Of a stretch of 64,000 nt of DNA, positions 1 to 8,568 are shown one piece after another (the stretch's first letter is position 1; every line of letters starts with the position of its first letter). The notes below the pieces were generated by a model. The model did no database searches. It saw only the letters and a program-made list of their open reading frames with translations, and was not told the origin of the DNA. Source of the DNA: JAWKWH01 sp041397625 (lineage in GTDB: Bacteria > Pseudomonadota > Alphaproteobacteria > Rhizobiales > Rhizobiaceae); NCBI GenBank assembly GCA_041397625.1, contig JAWKWH010000001.1, positions 434,001 to 498,000 on the forward strand. Reading direction: 5' to 3'. The position numbers were made by a program, and so were the translations under genes.

Positions 1-1
1 C

Positions 2-976
2 GGACTGTTCGCCGTTTTCGAGCTTGGATTGCTCGATCTTCGCTGCCATCTGATCGACATTCTCGACCGGCCGGGCGGCCAGTGTGCCGAACTCTATCCC
101 GAAAAACCGATCTACGACATTCCCGGCATCCCGGAGATTTCCGGGCAGGAACTGACCGACAACCTGCTCAGGCAGATCGCGCCGTTCAATCCGGAGTTCC
201 ACTATGGCGAAATGGTGACGGCCCTGTCGCGCCGTGACGATGGCGCCTTCGATGTCGAGACCGACCAGGGCAAGACGTTCAACGCAAAAGTGGTCGTCAT
301 CGCGGCCGGCGGCGGATCGTTCCAGCCCAAGCGCCCGCCGATCCCTGGTATCGAGGCCTTCGAGGGCAAGTCGGTCTTCTACGCCGTGCGCAAGATGGAG
401 GCGTTCCGCGACGAGGATGTCGTCATTGTCGGCGGCGGCGATTCCGCCCTCGACTGGACGCTCAACCTGCAGAAAGTGGCCAGGTCGGTGACGCTGGTGC
501 ACCGGCGCCCGGAATTCCGCGCCGCGCCCGACAGTGTCAACAAGATGTGGGCGCTTCAGGAAGAGGGCAAGCTGGAATTCATCCAGGGCCAGGTGACCGA
601 ACTCAAGGGCGCGGACGGCCTTGTTTCCGGCCTGACGGTCAAGACATCCGATGGCGAGAAGGAACTGACCGCCTCGCGCATGCTGCCCTTCTTCGGCCTG
701 ACGATGAAGCTCGGTCCGGTCGCGGACTGGGGCCTCAATCTCGAGCAGAACCTGATCCCGGTTGATACCGAGAAGTTCGGGACCTCCGAGCCGGGCATCT
801 TCGCCGTCGGCGATATCAACACCTATCCCGGCAAGCTGAAACTGATCCTTTCCGGCTTCCACGAAGCCGCCCTGATGGCTCAGGCCGCCAAGCGGATCGT
901 CCATCCCGACCAGCGCGTCGTGTTCCAGTACACGACCTCGTCCACCAGCCTGCAGAAGAAACTGAAAGCTGCTTGA
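2..976 (+). CDS. Ferredoxin--NADP(+) reductase, TrxR-like (5' truncated)
   Basis: Flavoenzyme that passes electrons between NADP(H) and ferredoxin in the cytoplasm. The frame is open from base 2 and reads GLFAVFELGLLDLRCHLID before the first internal TTG at 29, so the true start lies left of the window; the FAD-binding N-terminus (roughly 20-25 residues, judged from the usual family length of about 345) is missing. Visible signatures are PGGQCAELYP and GIPEISGQEL, the NADPH Rossmann motif VVIVGGGDSALDW, and the C-terminal FAD motif GIFAVGDINTYPGKLKLILSGFHEAA (central part). This pattern is the thioredoxin-reductase-like FNR type rather than the plant or bacterial Fpr type. Its stop overlaps the next frame, and a ferredoxin gene follows directly, so the pair is probably co-translated. 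Confident in family; physiological partner is inferred from context. Confidence 0.93.
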   Translation, partial: GLFAVFELGLLDLRCHLIDILDRPGGQCAELYPEKPIYDIPGIPEISGQELTDNLLRQIAPFNPEFHYGEMVTALSRRDDGAFDVETDQGKTFNAKVVVIAAGGGSFQPKRPPIPGIEAFEGKSVFYAVRKMEAFRDEDVVIVGGGDSALDWTLNLQKVARSVTLVHRRPEFRAAPDSVNKMWALQEEGKLEFIQGQVTELKGADGLVSGLTVKTSDGEKELTASRMLPFFGLTMKLGPVADWGLNLEQNLIPVDTEKFGTSEPGIFAVGDINTYPGKLKLILSGFHEAALMAQAAKRIVHPDQRVVFQYTTSSTSLQKKLKAA

Positions 977-981
977 ACCTC

Positions 982-1317
982 ATGCATATCAATGTCATCG
1001 ATCGCCAGGGTGTCCATCATCGCCTCGAAGCCCTGGAAGGGTTCCGGGTCATGGAAATCATCCGTGACTGGGGCCTGGACATAAAGGCGGAGTGCGGCGG
1101 TGCCTGCGCCTGCGCCACCTGTCATGTCCATGTTTCGCCGGACTGGATGGATCATCTGCCGGAAATACGCGATGACGAGATCGAAAGCCTCGACCTGGCA
1201 TTCGACGTTAACCATAATTCCAGACTTTCCTGTCAGCTTATCATGACAGAGGAACTCGATGGCCTGACGGTGACGCTGGCGCCGGGCACGGAGACGGAGA
1301 ATCGGGACGCCGCTTAG
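982..1317 (+). CDS. [2Fe-2S] ferredoxin, adrenodoxin type
   Basis: Small electron carrier of 111 residues. The cluster ligands are seen as C-x5-C-x2-C in ECGGACACATCHV plus a fourth Cys in SRLSCQL, the standard vertebrate/bacterial [2Fe-2S] ferredoxin arrangement. An in-frame TTG at 973 overlaps the reductase stop, but ATG 982, six bases after that stop, gives the expected N-terminus MHINVIDRQG and is chosen here. The gene follows the ferredoxin reductase directly, so the two probably form one electron-transfer pair that serves an oxygenase, a P450 or Fe-S assembly elsewhere; no client enzyme is adjacent. Family assignment is firm; the client is unknown. Confidence 0.92.
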   Translation: MHINVIDRQGVHHRLEALEGFRVMEIIRDWGLDIKAECGGACACATCHVHVSPDWMDHLPEIRDDEIESLDLAFDVNHNSRLSCQLIMTEELDGLTVTLAPGTETENRDAA

Positions 1318-1588
1318 GCGGCCCGGCACCTCCGCGCAAACCCTGCCCGGAACCCGGCGAAACCGGCCGGATGCGGTTTCTCGCCACGTGTTGCGCGCGA
1401 GGCACAGGCTTTTGCCCGATTGGCAAGCAATTGTGCATTGATTTCAATAGTTTGCGTAAAGAGTTGAATCAACTGGAGAAATCGGTTGTGACCGCTTGTC
1501 TTATCCTTTAATTTCAGTGTAGGGGCGTGGGGTGTTCTGAGTAAATGCTGGTCTGTATGTCTCGCATGCGGGGAATTAGGAGACACCC

Positions 1589-3019
1589 ATGGGATTATTT
1601 TCGCTGTTCTCGCGAAAATCCGTTGAAGAAAAAGAATTGGACGATGCGGATGCCGGTTCGGAAATCGAACTGGAACTGGACAGCGCGGATCTGATTTCGG
1701 AAGTCGCGGCGGAATCGGCAACCGGAACGATTTCGGCCACCACGGAAGCGGAAGACAGCGACACAACGTCGTTTTCGTCGATGCGGTCGCGCGAGCCCGT
1801 GCCGGTCAAAAGTCCGCGCATGCACGAATTCGAGAAATTCCATGGCGACTTCCGCAAGGTTGTCAGCAATGTCGAGGCATTGTCCGAAGCCCTGACCAAG
1901 GCGCGCTCCAGCTTGCACGATACTGGCGCATTCCTGCCGTCGGTGGAATCGGAGTTCCACCGCAACGCCATCCTCGAAAACGAAAATTCCAAGCTGGGCG
2001 AGGACAATCTTCGCAAGGACCGGCAGGTCAAGGTGATGGAGACGGCGGTTTCCGAAAAGGAAGCCATGCTGGAAGCGATGAAAATTCGCGAATCCGAACT
2101 GGCCTCGGAACTGGAGATGACCCGCAAGCGGCTCAACGACGGCCGCACCACGCTCGCTGCCAGCGAGGAGAATGTGCAGCGGCTCGAGCGGGAGATGGAA
2201 AAGGCCAGCGCCGCGCTCAACATGGCGACCGAGAACAGCCTCAAGCTGGAGCACGAAAACGAAGCCATTCGCGAGCGCAACACCGTGCTTGCCGCCGATC
2301 TGAGCAAGGCGCTCAAGCAGGAATCGGAAGTGCGCCGCCGCTATGACGAATTCGTCAACCGGTTCGATGCCGAAACGCGGCGCTACCAGTCGATGACCAG
2401 CGAATATGAAACGGCCAAGCGCGAGACCGCCAGGCTGCAGAAGGAGCGGGCGGACCTGAAGACCCGCCTCGATGCGCTGTCGTCGGAAAAGTCGCGTCTC
2501 GAGGAAGAAAGCAACGAGTTGGCCAACCGCCTGCGCGGCGAGCTTTATGCGCAGCGCTCCGAACTGAACAATCTGGAATCGCGTCTGCGCCTGTTCGAAC
2601 AGTCGGAACGCGAGTTGCACGACCAGTTGGCCGAAGCCAAGCACACCGCGCAGAATGCCGAGCGCGAGAAGATTACCGTCCGCGCCGAACTGGAAAGCGC
2701 CCGCCGCGAACTGGATTCGGCCAAACGCGAACTGTCGGCCAAGACGGCCAATCTCTCCGAGGTCAATCTGCGCTACATGTCCGACCTGATGGGACTGGAC
2801 TACCAGAAGCAGCAGAACGAGGAGTTGAAGAACTCGATCAAGGCGCTGTCGGCTGAAAACCAGCGGTTGGCGCAGTTCCAGGCCATGTACCGTGCGGCCG
2901 AGGAGCAGATTTCCGACATGCGCGCCAAGCTCGAAGCGGCAACCAGGACGCCGAGCAGCAGCGAAAGCGAGACGTCGTCGTCATTGCCCGACATTCCGGG
3001 CAGTTCTTTGAAGCACTGA
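1589..3019 (+). CDS. Long coiled-coil protein, filament-like
   Basis: A 476-residue protein without an enzymatic motif. A short hydrophobic/basic head (MGLFSLFSRKS) is followed by an acidic, low-complexity stretch to about residue 75, then near-continuous heptad-type Glu/Lys/Arg/Leu coiled coil to about residue 450, and a Ser-rich acidic tail. This head-rod-tail layout and length resemble bacterial intermediate-filament-like proteins such as crescentin (about 430-460 residues), but I see no diagnostic sequence identity, so the role is open: cytoskeletal, polar scaffold or chromosome-associated. Start ATG 1589 has AGGAG 8 bases upstream. The 271-bp upstream region contains an inverted repeat AGTTGA-A-TCAACT at 1462-1474 overlapping a GANTC site. 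A bidirectional terminator follows the gene. Confidence 0.75.
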   Translation: MGLFSLFSRKSVEEKELDDADAGSEIELELDSADLISEVAAESATGTISATTEAEDSDTTSFSSMRSREPVPVKSPRMHEFEKFHGDFRKVVSNVEALSEALTKARSSLHDTGAFLPSVESEFHRNAILENENSKLGEDNLRKDRQVKVMETAVSEKEAMLEAMKIRESELASELEMTRKRLNDGRTTLAASEENVQRLEREMEKASAALNMATENSLKLEHENEAIRERNTVLAADLSKALKQESEVRRRYDEFVNRFDAETRRYQSMTSEYETAKRETARLQKERADLKTRLDALSSEKSRLEEESNELANRLRGELYAQRSELNNLESRLRLFEQSERELHDQLAEAKHTAQNAEREKITVRAELESARRELDSAKRELSAKTANLSEVNLRYMSDLMGLDYQKQQNEELKNSIKALSAENQRLAQFQAMYRAAEEQISDMRAKLEAATRTPSSSESETSSSLPDIPGSSLKH

Positions 3020-3058
3020 CCGGCAGCGCGGGCGAGGGCGTCTCACCCTGAGAAAAAC

Positions 3059-3095
3059 AATGGCCGCGGATGATGTCATCCGCGGCCATTTTCTT
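3059..3095. terminator. Bidirectional intrinsic terminator
   Basis: A perfect 14-bp inverted repeat (ATGGCCGCGGATGA at 3060-3073 and its complement at 3076-3089) is flanked by an A-rich run on the left and a T-rich run on the right. It sits between the convergent coiled-coil gene and rpsA and can stop transcription from both. Confidence 0.9.
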
Positions 3096-3120
3096 GTTCG
3101 GCTATGCGGCAAGCGCAGCC

Positions 3121-4806
3121 TTACTCGTCGTCCTGCTTCTTCAGCGCCGCGCCGAGAATGTCGCCGAGCGAGGCACCGGAGTCGGTCGATCCGTACTGGG
3201 CAACCGCCTCCTTTTCCTCGGCGATTTCCAGCGCCTTGATCGACACGGCGATCTTGCCGGACTTCCTGTCGAACTGGGTGATGCGCGCATCGACCTTCTG
3301 GCCGACCGAGAAACGCTCAGGGCGCTGCTCGCCGCGGTCGCGGGACAGGTCGGAACGCTTGATGAAGGTCTCGATGCCGGATTCGACCAGTTTGACCTCG
3401 ATCCCGCCTTCCTTGACGTCGGTCACCTCGCAGGTGACCACCGCGTTCTTGCGCACATCGCCCGAAGCGCCTTCGCCGGCAAGCTGCTTGATGCCGAGCG
3501 AGATGCGTTCCTTGTCGACGTCGACGTCGAGCACCTTGGCCTGGACGACCATGCCCTTCTCGTACTCTTCGATTACCTGCTCGCCGGGACGGTTCCAGTC
3601 GAGATCGGACAGGTGAACCATGCCGTCGACATCGCCTTCCAGGCCGATGAACAGGCCGAACTCGGTCTTGTTCTTGACCTCGCCCTCGACCACGGTCCCC
3701 GGTTTGAACTTCTCGGCAAAAGCCTCCCACGGATTCTCCAGCGTCTGCTTGAGGCCGAGTGAGATGCGACGCTTCTGCGGATCGACCTCGAGCACGACGA
3801 CCTCGACTTCCTGGGTCGTCGACAGGATCTTGCCCGGATGGACATTCTTCTTCGTCCACGACATCTCGGAGACGTGGATCAGGCCCTCGATGCCCGGCTC
3901 CAGCTCGACGAAGGCGCCGTAGTCGGTGATGTTGGTCACCGTACCGGTAATCTTCTTGCCGAGAGGATACTTGCCGCCGATATCGCCCCACGGATCGGCC
4001 TCGAGCTGCTTCATGCCCAGCGAAATGCGGTGCGTTTCCTGGTTGATGCGAATGATCTGCACCTTCACCGTCTGGCCGATATTGAGGATCTCGGTCGGAT
4101 GGTTGACACGACGCCATGCCATGTCGGTCACGTGCAGCAGGCCGTCGATACCGCCGAGGTCGACGAAGGCGCCATAATCGGTGATGTTCTTGACCACGCC
4201 CTCGACAACCTGGCCTTCCTCGAGGTTCTGGACGATCTCGGAGCGCTGCTCGGCCCGGCTTTCTTCGAGCACGGTGCGGCGCGACACGACGATGTTGCCG
4301 CGACGCTTGTCCATCTTGAGGATCTCGAAGGGCTGCGGATTGTGCATCAGCGGGGTTACGTCGCGGATCGGCCGGATGTCGACCTGGCTGCGCGGCAGGA
4401 AGGCCACGGCGCCGTCGAGATCGACGGTGAAGCCGCCCTTGACCTGGTTGAAGATGATGCCTTCAACGCGCTCGCCGGCCTCGAACTTCTTCTCGAGCTG
4501 GACCCAGCTCTCCTCGCGCCTTGCCTTTTCGCGGCTCAGCATGGCTTCGCCCAGCGCATTCTCGATGCGCTCGACATAGACCTCGACCTCATCGCCGACC
4601 TTCAGCGAACCGTCCTTGGCCTTGGCGCCGAATTCCTTGAGGGCGACGCGGCCCTCGACTTTCAGGCCGACATCGATGATGGCCATATCCTTTTCAATGG
4701 CCGTGATCGTGCCTTTGACGACGGATCCCTCGGCGGAATGCTCAGCCGAAAAATTCTCGTCGAGCAGCGCGGCGAACTCGTCGCGCGTCGGATTGGATTT
4801 TGACAT
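3121..4806 (-). CDS. rpsA: 30S ribosomal protein S1
   Basis: Ribosomal protein S1 binds mRNA and helps load it on the 30S subunit. The 561-residue product contains six S1/OB-fold repeats, recognisable at about residues 27, 110, 198, 284, 371 and 456 from repeated patterns such as VKNITDYGAFVDLGGIDGLL and VTNITDYGAFVELEPGIEGL. Length is normal for alphaproteobacteria. It lies 153 bp downstream of cmk on the same strand, the conserved cmk-rpsA arrangement, and ends at a strong terminator shared with the convergent gene. Confidence 0.98.
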   Translation of the reverse strand: MSKSNPTRDEFAALLDENFSAEHSAEGSVVKGTITAIEKDMAIIDVGLKVEGRVALKEFGAKAKDGSLKVGDEVEVYVERIENALGEAMLSREKARREESWVQLEKKFEAGERVEGIIFNQVKGGFTVDLDGAVAFLPRSQVDIRPIRDVTPLMHNPQPFEILKMDKRRGNIVVSRRTVLEESRAEQRSEIVQNLEEGQVVEGVVKNITDYGAFVDLGGIDGLLHVTDMAWRRVNHPTEILNIGQTVKVQIIRINQETHRISLGMKQLEADPWGDIGGKYPLGKKITGTVTNITDYGAFVELEPGIEGLIHVSEMSWTKKNVHPGKILSTTQEVEVVVLEVDPQKRRISLGLKQTLENPWEAFAEKFKPGTVVEGEVKNKTEFGLFIGLEGDVDGMVHLSDLDWNRPGEQVIEEYEKGMVVQAKVLDVDVDKERISLGIKQLAGEGASGDVRKNAVVTCEVTDVKEGGIEVKLVESGIETFIKRSDLSRDRGEQRPERFSVGQKVDARITQFDRKSGKIAVSIKALEIAEEKEAVAQYGSTDSGASLGDILGAALKKQDDE

Positions 4807-4959
4807 TGTTTCTCCTGATGGAAGCCGCGTCTTCCCGCGGCTCGAATGCGCCCTGGTTGGTGTTGCGTTCGCCCGTCATTGCGATCCCGGCCCTTCGGGG
4901 CCTGTACGGCGCGGTGATGACCGGCCATGCGGCGCTGGGATGCGATGGCGGACCGTGTT

Positions 4960-5616
4960 TCAGTTCCGGTCCTTCCGTTCGGCCAGTTTCCTGTCGATCA
5001 GGGCGGCAGCCTCCCGGAAAGCGGTTTCTATATCCATTTCGCTCGTATCTAGCAAGTGGGCGTCGGCCGCCGGTTTCAACGGCGAATCGGCGCGTTCCAT
5101 GTCGCGGGCGTCGCGGCGCCTGATGTCGGCGAGTATCGCATCGAACCGCGCCTCGCCGTTTCCGGCGTTGATCTCGGCGTGGCGGCGGCCGGCGCGCACC
5201 TCCGGCGAGGCGGTGACGTAGAGCTTGACCGCGGCGTCCGGGCACACCACCGTCCCGATGTCGCGGCCGTCGAGCACCGCACCCGGCTCGCGGGCGGCGA
5301 AATCGCGCTGCTTGTCGACCAATATGCGGCGCACCGCCGGCATCACCGCCACCTTGGAAGCGGCTTCGCCGATATGGTGGGCTGAAAGCACCTCGCGGTC
5401 GAGCCGGCCGAGGTCGACGTGTCGCGCCGCTTCGGCGGCGACCGCTTCGTCGTCGAGCGGCTGGCCTGCGTCGAGCAGCGTCTTTGCCACGGCGCGATAA
5501 GTCAGGCCGGTATCGAGGTGGTGAAATCCGTAAGCCCGCGCCAATCGCCGCGCCAGCGTGCCCTTGCCCGAGGCAGCCGGGCCATCGATGGCGATGGTAA
5601 ACACCAAGGCCGTCAC
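4960..5616 (-). CDS. cmk: (d)CMP kinase
   Basis: Cytidylate kinase phosphorylates CMP and dCMP with ATP in pyrimidine salvage and nucleotide supply. The 218-residue protein has the P-loop GPAASGKGT at residues 12-20, the CMP-binding stretch around LDTGLTYRAVA, and the motif LDGRDIGTVVCPDA. The start is a GTG at 5616 that overlaps the stop of the upstream SDR gene by four bases (GTGA), indicating translational coupling. It lies in the aroA-SDR-cmk-rpsA transcription unit. Confidence 0.97.
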   Translation of the reverse strand: MTALVFTIAIDGPAASGKGTLARRLARAYGFHHLDTGLTYRAVAKTLLDAGQPLDDEAVAAEAARHVDLGRLDREVLSAHHIGEAASKVAVMPAVRRILVDKQRDFAAREPGAVLDGRDIGTVVCPDAAVKLYVTASPEVRAGRRHAEINAGNGEARFDAILADIRRRDARDMERADSPLKPAADAHLLDTSEMDIETAFREAAALIDRKLAERKDRN

Positions 5617-6317
5617 ACGCTTCGCATGAGGCCGCCGTCGACGCGGAGCGATTGCCCTGTGATGTAAGCGGCTCCATCGGAGGCGAGGAAGGCGACAGTC
5701 GCCGCGATCTCCTCGACGGTACCGTAGCGCTGCATCGGCACGCTTTGACGGCGTTCCTCGGCGGCAGGCAGGCTGTCAATCCAACCCGGCAGCACGTTGT
5801 TCATGCGGATATTGTACGCCGCATGCTCATCTGCAAACAGCTTGGTGAACGTGGCAAGACCCGCGCGTGCCGCTGCCGATGTCGGGAACATGGGGCTCGG
5901 CTCGACGACCCAGGCCGTCGAAATGTTGATGATCGCTCCACCTTTCTGCGCAACCATGACCGGCGCGACGCACCGTACGGCACGCACGACGTTCAGGAAA
6001 TAGACCTCGTAGCCCTCGTGCCATTGCTCGTCGGTGATCTCGAGCAATGGCCCCTTCGGTCCGTGGCCGGCGGAATTGACCAGCACATCGATCCGCCCGA
6101 ACCGTGACATCGCTTCATCGGTGAAAAGGCGAAGGTCATCCGGATTGCGGTTGGAGCCCGTCATGCCGAAACCGCCAAGGCTCTCGCCAAGCGCTTCACC
6201 TTTGCCGGAAGACGACATCACGCCGACCGCAAAGCCATCCCGCGCCAGTCTGCGGGCGCATGCAGCGCCCATTCCGGAGCCGCCGCCGACAATCAGGGCC
6301 GATTTACGTTCAGACAT
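5613..6317 (-). CDS. SDR-family protein with altered active site
   Basis: A 234-residue classical short-chain dehydrogenase/reductase fold: nucleotide-binding LIVGGGSGMG near the N-terminus, VLVNSAG, an Asn in FLNVVRAV, a Ser in INISTAW, and the C-terminal GQSLRVDGG. The usual catalytic Y-x3-K (as in YSAAKAGL) is replaced here: the aligned stretch reads SAAARAGL, so Tyr becomes Ser and Lys becomes Arg. That suggests a changed reaction or a non-catalytic role. ATG 6317 is chosen because GGAGG lies nine bases ahead; it overlaps the aroA stop by eight bases, and its own stop overlaps cmk. It is therefore embedded and coupled inside the aroA-cmk-rpsA unit. Substrate unknown. Confidence 0.85.
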   Translation of the reverse strand: MSERKSALIVGGGSGMGAACARRLARDGFAVGVMSSSGKGEALGESLGGFGMTGSNRNPDDLRLFTDEAMSRFGRIDVLVNSAGHGPKGPLLEITDEQWHEGYEVYFLNVVRAVRCVAPVMVAQKGGAIINISTAWVVEPSPMFPTSAAARAGLATFTKLFADEHAAYNIRMNNVLPGWIDSLPAAEERRQSVPMQRYGTVEEIAATVAFLASDGAAYITGQSLRVDGGLMRSV

Positions 6318-7668
6318 GGTCATCCGCCTCCATTCCGATCTCTCCCCCCAATCCCCGCATCATCTCCACGAAGTCGGGAAAACTGGTGGCGATCATTGCC
6401 GCATCGTCGATCGTCACCGGTCTCTCCGTTGCCAGTCCCATGACCAGGAAGCTCATGGCGATGCGGTGGTCGAGATGGGTCGAGACGGTTCCGCCGCCGA
6501 GTCCCTTGCCGTCGGGCCTGCCGCGCACGGCAAGTGATGTCTCGCTCTCGGTACAGTCGACACCGTTAGCGTCGAGCCCGCGGGCAACGGCTGCGAGCCG
6601 GTCGCTTTCCTTGACCCTGAGTTCCTCCAGGCCGTCCATCACGGTCTCGCCTTCGGCGAAGGCGGCGGCCACGGCCAGTACGGGATATTCGTCGATCATC
6701 GACGGTGCGCGCTCCGGCGGCACGCAGGCACCTTTCAACTCGGAGTGACGGACGCGAAGATCGGCGACGTCCTCGCCGCCGGCGTGGCGCGGATTGACGA
6801 TCTCGATTGCGCCGCCCATCTCCTGCAGCGTGGTGATCAGTCCCGTCCGCGTCGGGTTCATCAACACGTTCTCGATGGTGATGTCGGACCCCGGCACGAT
6901 CAGCGCCGCAACCAGCGGGAAGGCGGTCGAGGAAGGATCGCCCGGTACGTCGATCGCCTGGCCGCGCAATGTACCCTGGCCTTCGAGGCGGACGTGGCGG
7001 ATGCCGTTCTTGTCGGTTTCGACCTCGAGTTCGGCGCCGAAGCCGGCAAGCATCTTCTCGGTATGGTCGCGCGTCATCACCCGTTCGATCACCGTGGTCA
7101 CGCCGGGCGCGTTGAGACCGGCCAGTAACACCGCAGACTTCACCTGCGCCGACGGCATCGGCACCTCGTAGGTGATCGGTATCGCGATTTTCGGCCCGCG
7201 CAGTGTCGCCGGCAGCCGGTCGCCCGCTTCTGCTTCGACCTGTACGCCCATCAGGCGCAGCGGGTCGAGCACCCGGCCCATCGGCCGGCTCTTCAGCGAA
7301 GCGTCTCCGGTGAAGGCGGTTTTCATGTCGTAGACGCCGGCAAGGCCCATGGTCAGCCGGCAGCCCGTGCCGGCATTGCCGAAATCGAGCACGTCGGTCG
7401 GCTCCAGCAGGCAGCCGTTTCCGGTGCCGATGACGCGCCAGGCGTCGCCGTCGCGCTCCACGGTCGCGCCCATGGCCGCCATGGCCCGGCCGGTCGCAAG
7501 CACGTCCTCGCCTTCGAGAAGCCCGGTGATACGGGTTTCTCCGGCGGCAAGTCCGCCCAGCATGAGCGCCCGGTGCGAGATCGACTTGTCGCCCGGCACG
7601 CGAATTCGCCCGCCAAGCGGGCGCGACCGTCGCGCCGTCGCCGGCTTTGGCCCTGCGTGGCTATCCAT
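6310..7668 (-). CDS. aroA: 3-phosphoshikimate 1-carboxyvinyltransferase (EPSP synthase), class II-like
   Basis: EPSP synthase joins shikimate-3-phosphate and PEP in aromatic amino-acid synthesis. The 452-residue sequence strongly resembles the Agrobacterium CP4 (class II) enzyme: VPGDKSISHRALMLGGLA, ITGLLEGEDVLATGRAM, GDASLKSRPMGRVLDPLR, VPGDPSSTAFPLVAALIVPG and GLEELRVKESDRL. At residue 100 it has Gly (LDFGNAGTGCRL, codon 7369-7371), whereas CP4 has Ala there. It heads the aroA-SDR-cmk-rpsA unit and is divergent from the FYDLN gene. Family assignment is certain. Confidence 0.97.
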   Translation of the reverse strand: MDSHAGPKPATARRSRPLGGRIRVPGDKSISHRALMLGGLAAGETRITGLLEGEDVLATGRAMAAMGATVERDGDAWRVIGTGNGCLLEPTDVLDFGNAGTGCRLTMGLAGVYDMKTAFTGDASLKSRPMGRVLDPLRLMGVQVEAEAGDRLPATLRGPKIAIPITYEVPMPSAQVKSAVLLAGLNAPGVTTVIERVMTRDHTEKMLAGFGAELEVETDKNGIRHVRLEGQGTLRGQAIDVPGDPSSTAFPLVAALIVPGSDITIENVLMNPTRTGLITTLQEMGGAIEIVNPRHAGGEDVADLRVRHSELKGACVPPERAPSMIDEYPVLAVAAAFAEGETVMDGLEELRVKESDRLAAVARGLDANGVDCTESETSLAVRGRPDGKGLGGGTVSTHLDHRIAMSFLVMGLATERPVTIDDAAMIATSFPDFVEMMRGLGGEIGMEADDHV

Positions 7669-7952
7669 GATCTCGCATTGCCGTGTCGGACCCTAGTTTA
7701 AAATGGGCGGATGGCGGAGCCGGCGCAAACCGGGCCATCCGCGCCCGTCGCGCAGCGCTCTAGCACGGCTTTTCCGGACGGTCATCCCCGGTGGCGGAAG
7801 ATCGGTGAATTTGACCTCCGGGCGCCCGGTGATAAGGCTTTGACAGCCGCCCGGCTTGAAGATAAGGGGACCGGGATTTCACGGTACGGTTGACGGCGCC
7901 GATGCGGCCGGGTCCGTGGCCGCCGCATACCGGACAGCACGAAGGAACAACC

Positions 7953-8363
7953 ATGGCAAAACCCGAACTGGGCACCAAGCGTGTCGATCCCGAGACGGGG
8001 CAGAAATTCTACGATCTCAACCGCGACCCGATCGTCTCTCCCTACACCGGCAAAACCTATCCGCTTTCCTTCTTTGAAACCGACCTCAAGGCGGAAGAGG
8101 AAGACGACGCCGATGTCGAGGACAATGAGGACGAGATCGAGGACGATGATACGGAACTCGTTTCGCTGGAGGACGCCGAGGACGACGATGCCGAAACGAC
8201 CGCCTCCGCCGACCCGAATGTCGACGACGATTCCGATGACGACGTGATCGACATCGAGGATGATGGCGACGACGACGACACGTTTCTGGAGACCGACGAC
8301 GACGACGATGATGACGATGTTTCGGGAATCATCAAGGTCGGCAGCGACGACGAGGAATCCTGA
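7953..8363 (+). CDS. FYDLN-acid family protein (TIGR02300-like)
   Basis: A 136-residue protein with the conserved N-terminal signature KFYDLNRDPIVSPYTGKTYP followed by an extremely acidic tail: from about residue 48 nearly every position is Asp, Glu or small. The family is conserved in alphaproteobacteria and has no established function. ATG 7953 with GAAGGA upstream is preferred over upstream in-frame codons because it starts immediately before the conserved domain. The gene is divergent from aroA across a 284-bp region. A DNA-mimic or chaperone-like role could be imagined from the acidic tail, but nothing in the sequence proves it. Confidence 0.9.
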   Translation: MAKPELGTKRVDPETGQKFYDLNRDPIVSPYTGKTYPLSFFETDLKAEEEDDADVEDNEDEIEDDDTELVSLEDAEDDDAETTASADPNVDDDSDDDVIDIEDDGDDDDTFLETDDDDDDDDVSGIIKVGSDDEES

Positions 8364-8375
8364 CCGCCGACACCC

Positions 8376-8402
8376 CGCCCGCCATTGGGCGCGAATTTTC
8401 TT
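8376..8402 (+). terminator. Probable intrinsic terminator after the FYDLN gene
   Basis: CGCCC (8376-8380) and GGGCG (8387-8391) form a 5-bp GC stem with a six-base loop, followed by a T-rich TTTTCTT run. The stem is short, so confidence is moderate. Confidence 0.45.
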
Positions 8403-8492
8403 GATCTTGCAGCGGCGCTTCGCTAAAGCCGCCATCGGCGACGCCGCGACGGGCCGTCGCCAGACCTCTTTGCCGGGACCGGTCCGGCGCGT

Positions 8493-8568
<76 letters not shown>

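Noticed and set aside
1451..1460. TTTGCGTAAA decamer identical to the centre of the beta-oxidation operator
   Set aside because: The flanks do not continue the palindrome and the downstream coiled-coil gene has no link to acyl-CoA metabolism; a 10-base match is plausible by chance.
3070..4803. Long plus-strand open frames opposite rpsA
   Set aside because: They mirror the codon structure of rpsA in high-GC DNA and lack known motifs or ribosome-binding sites; rpsA is unambiguous.
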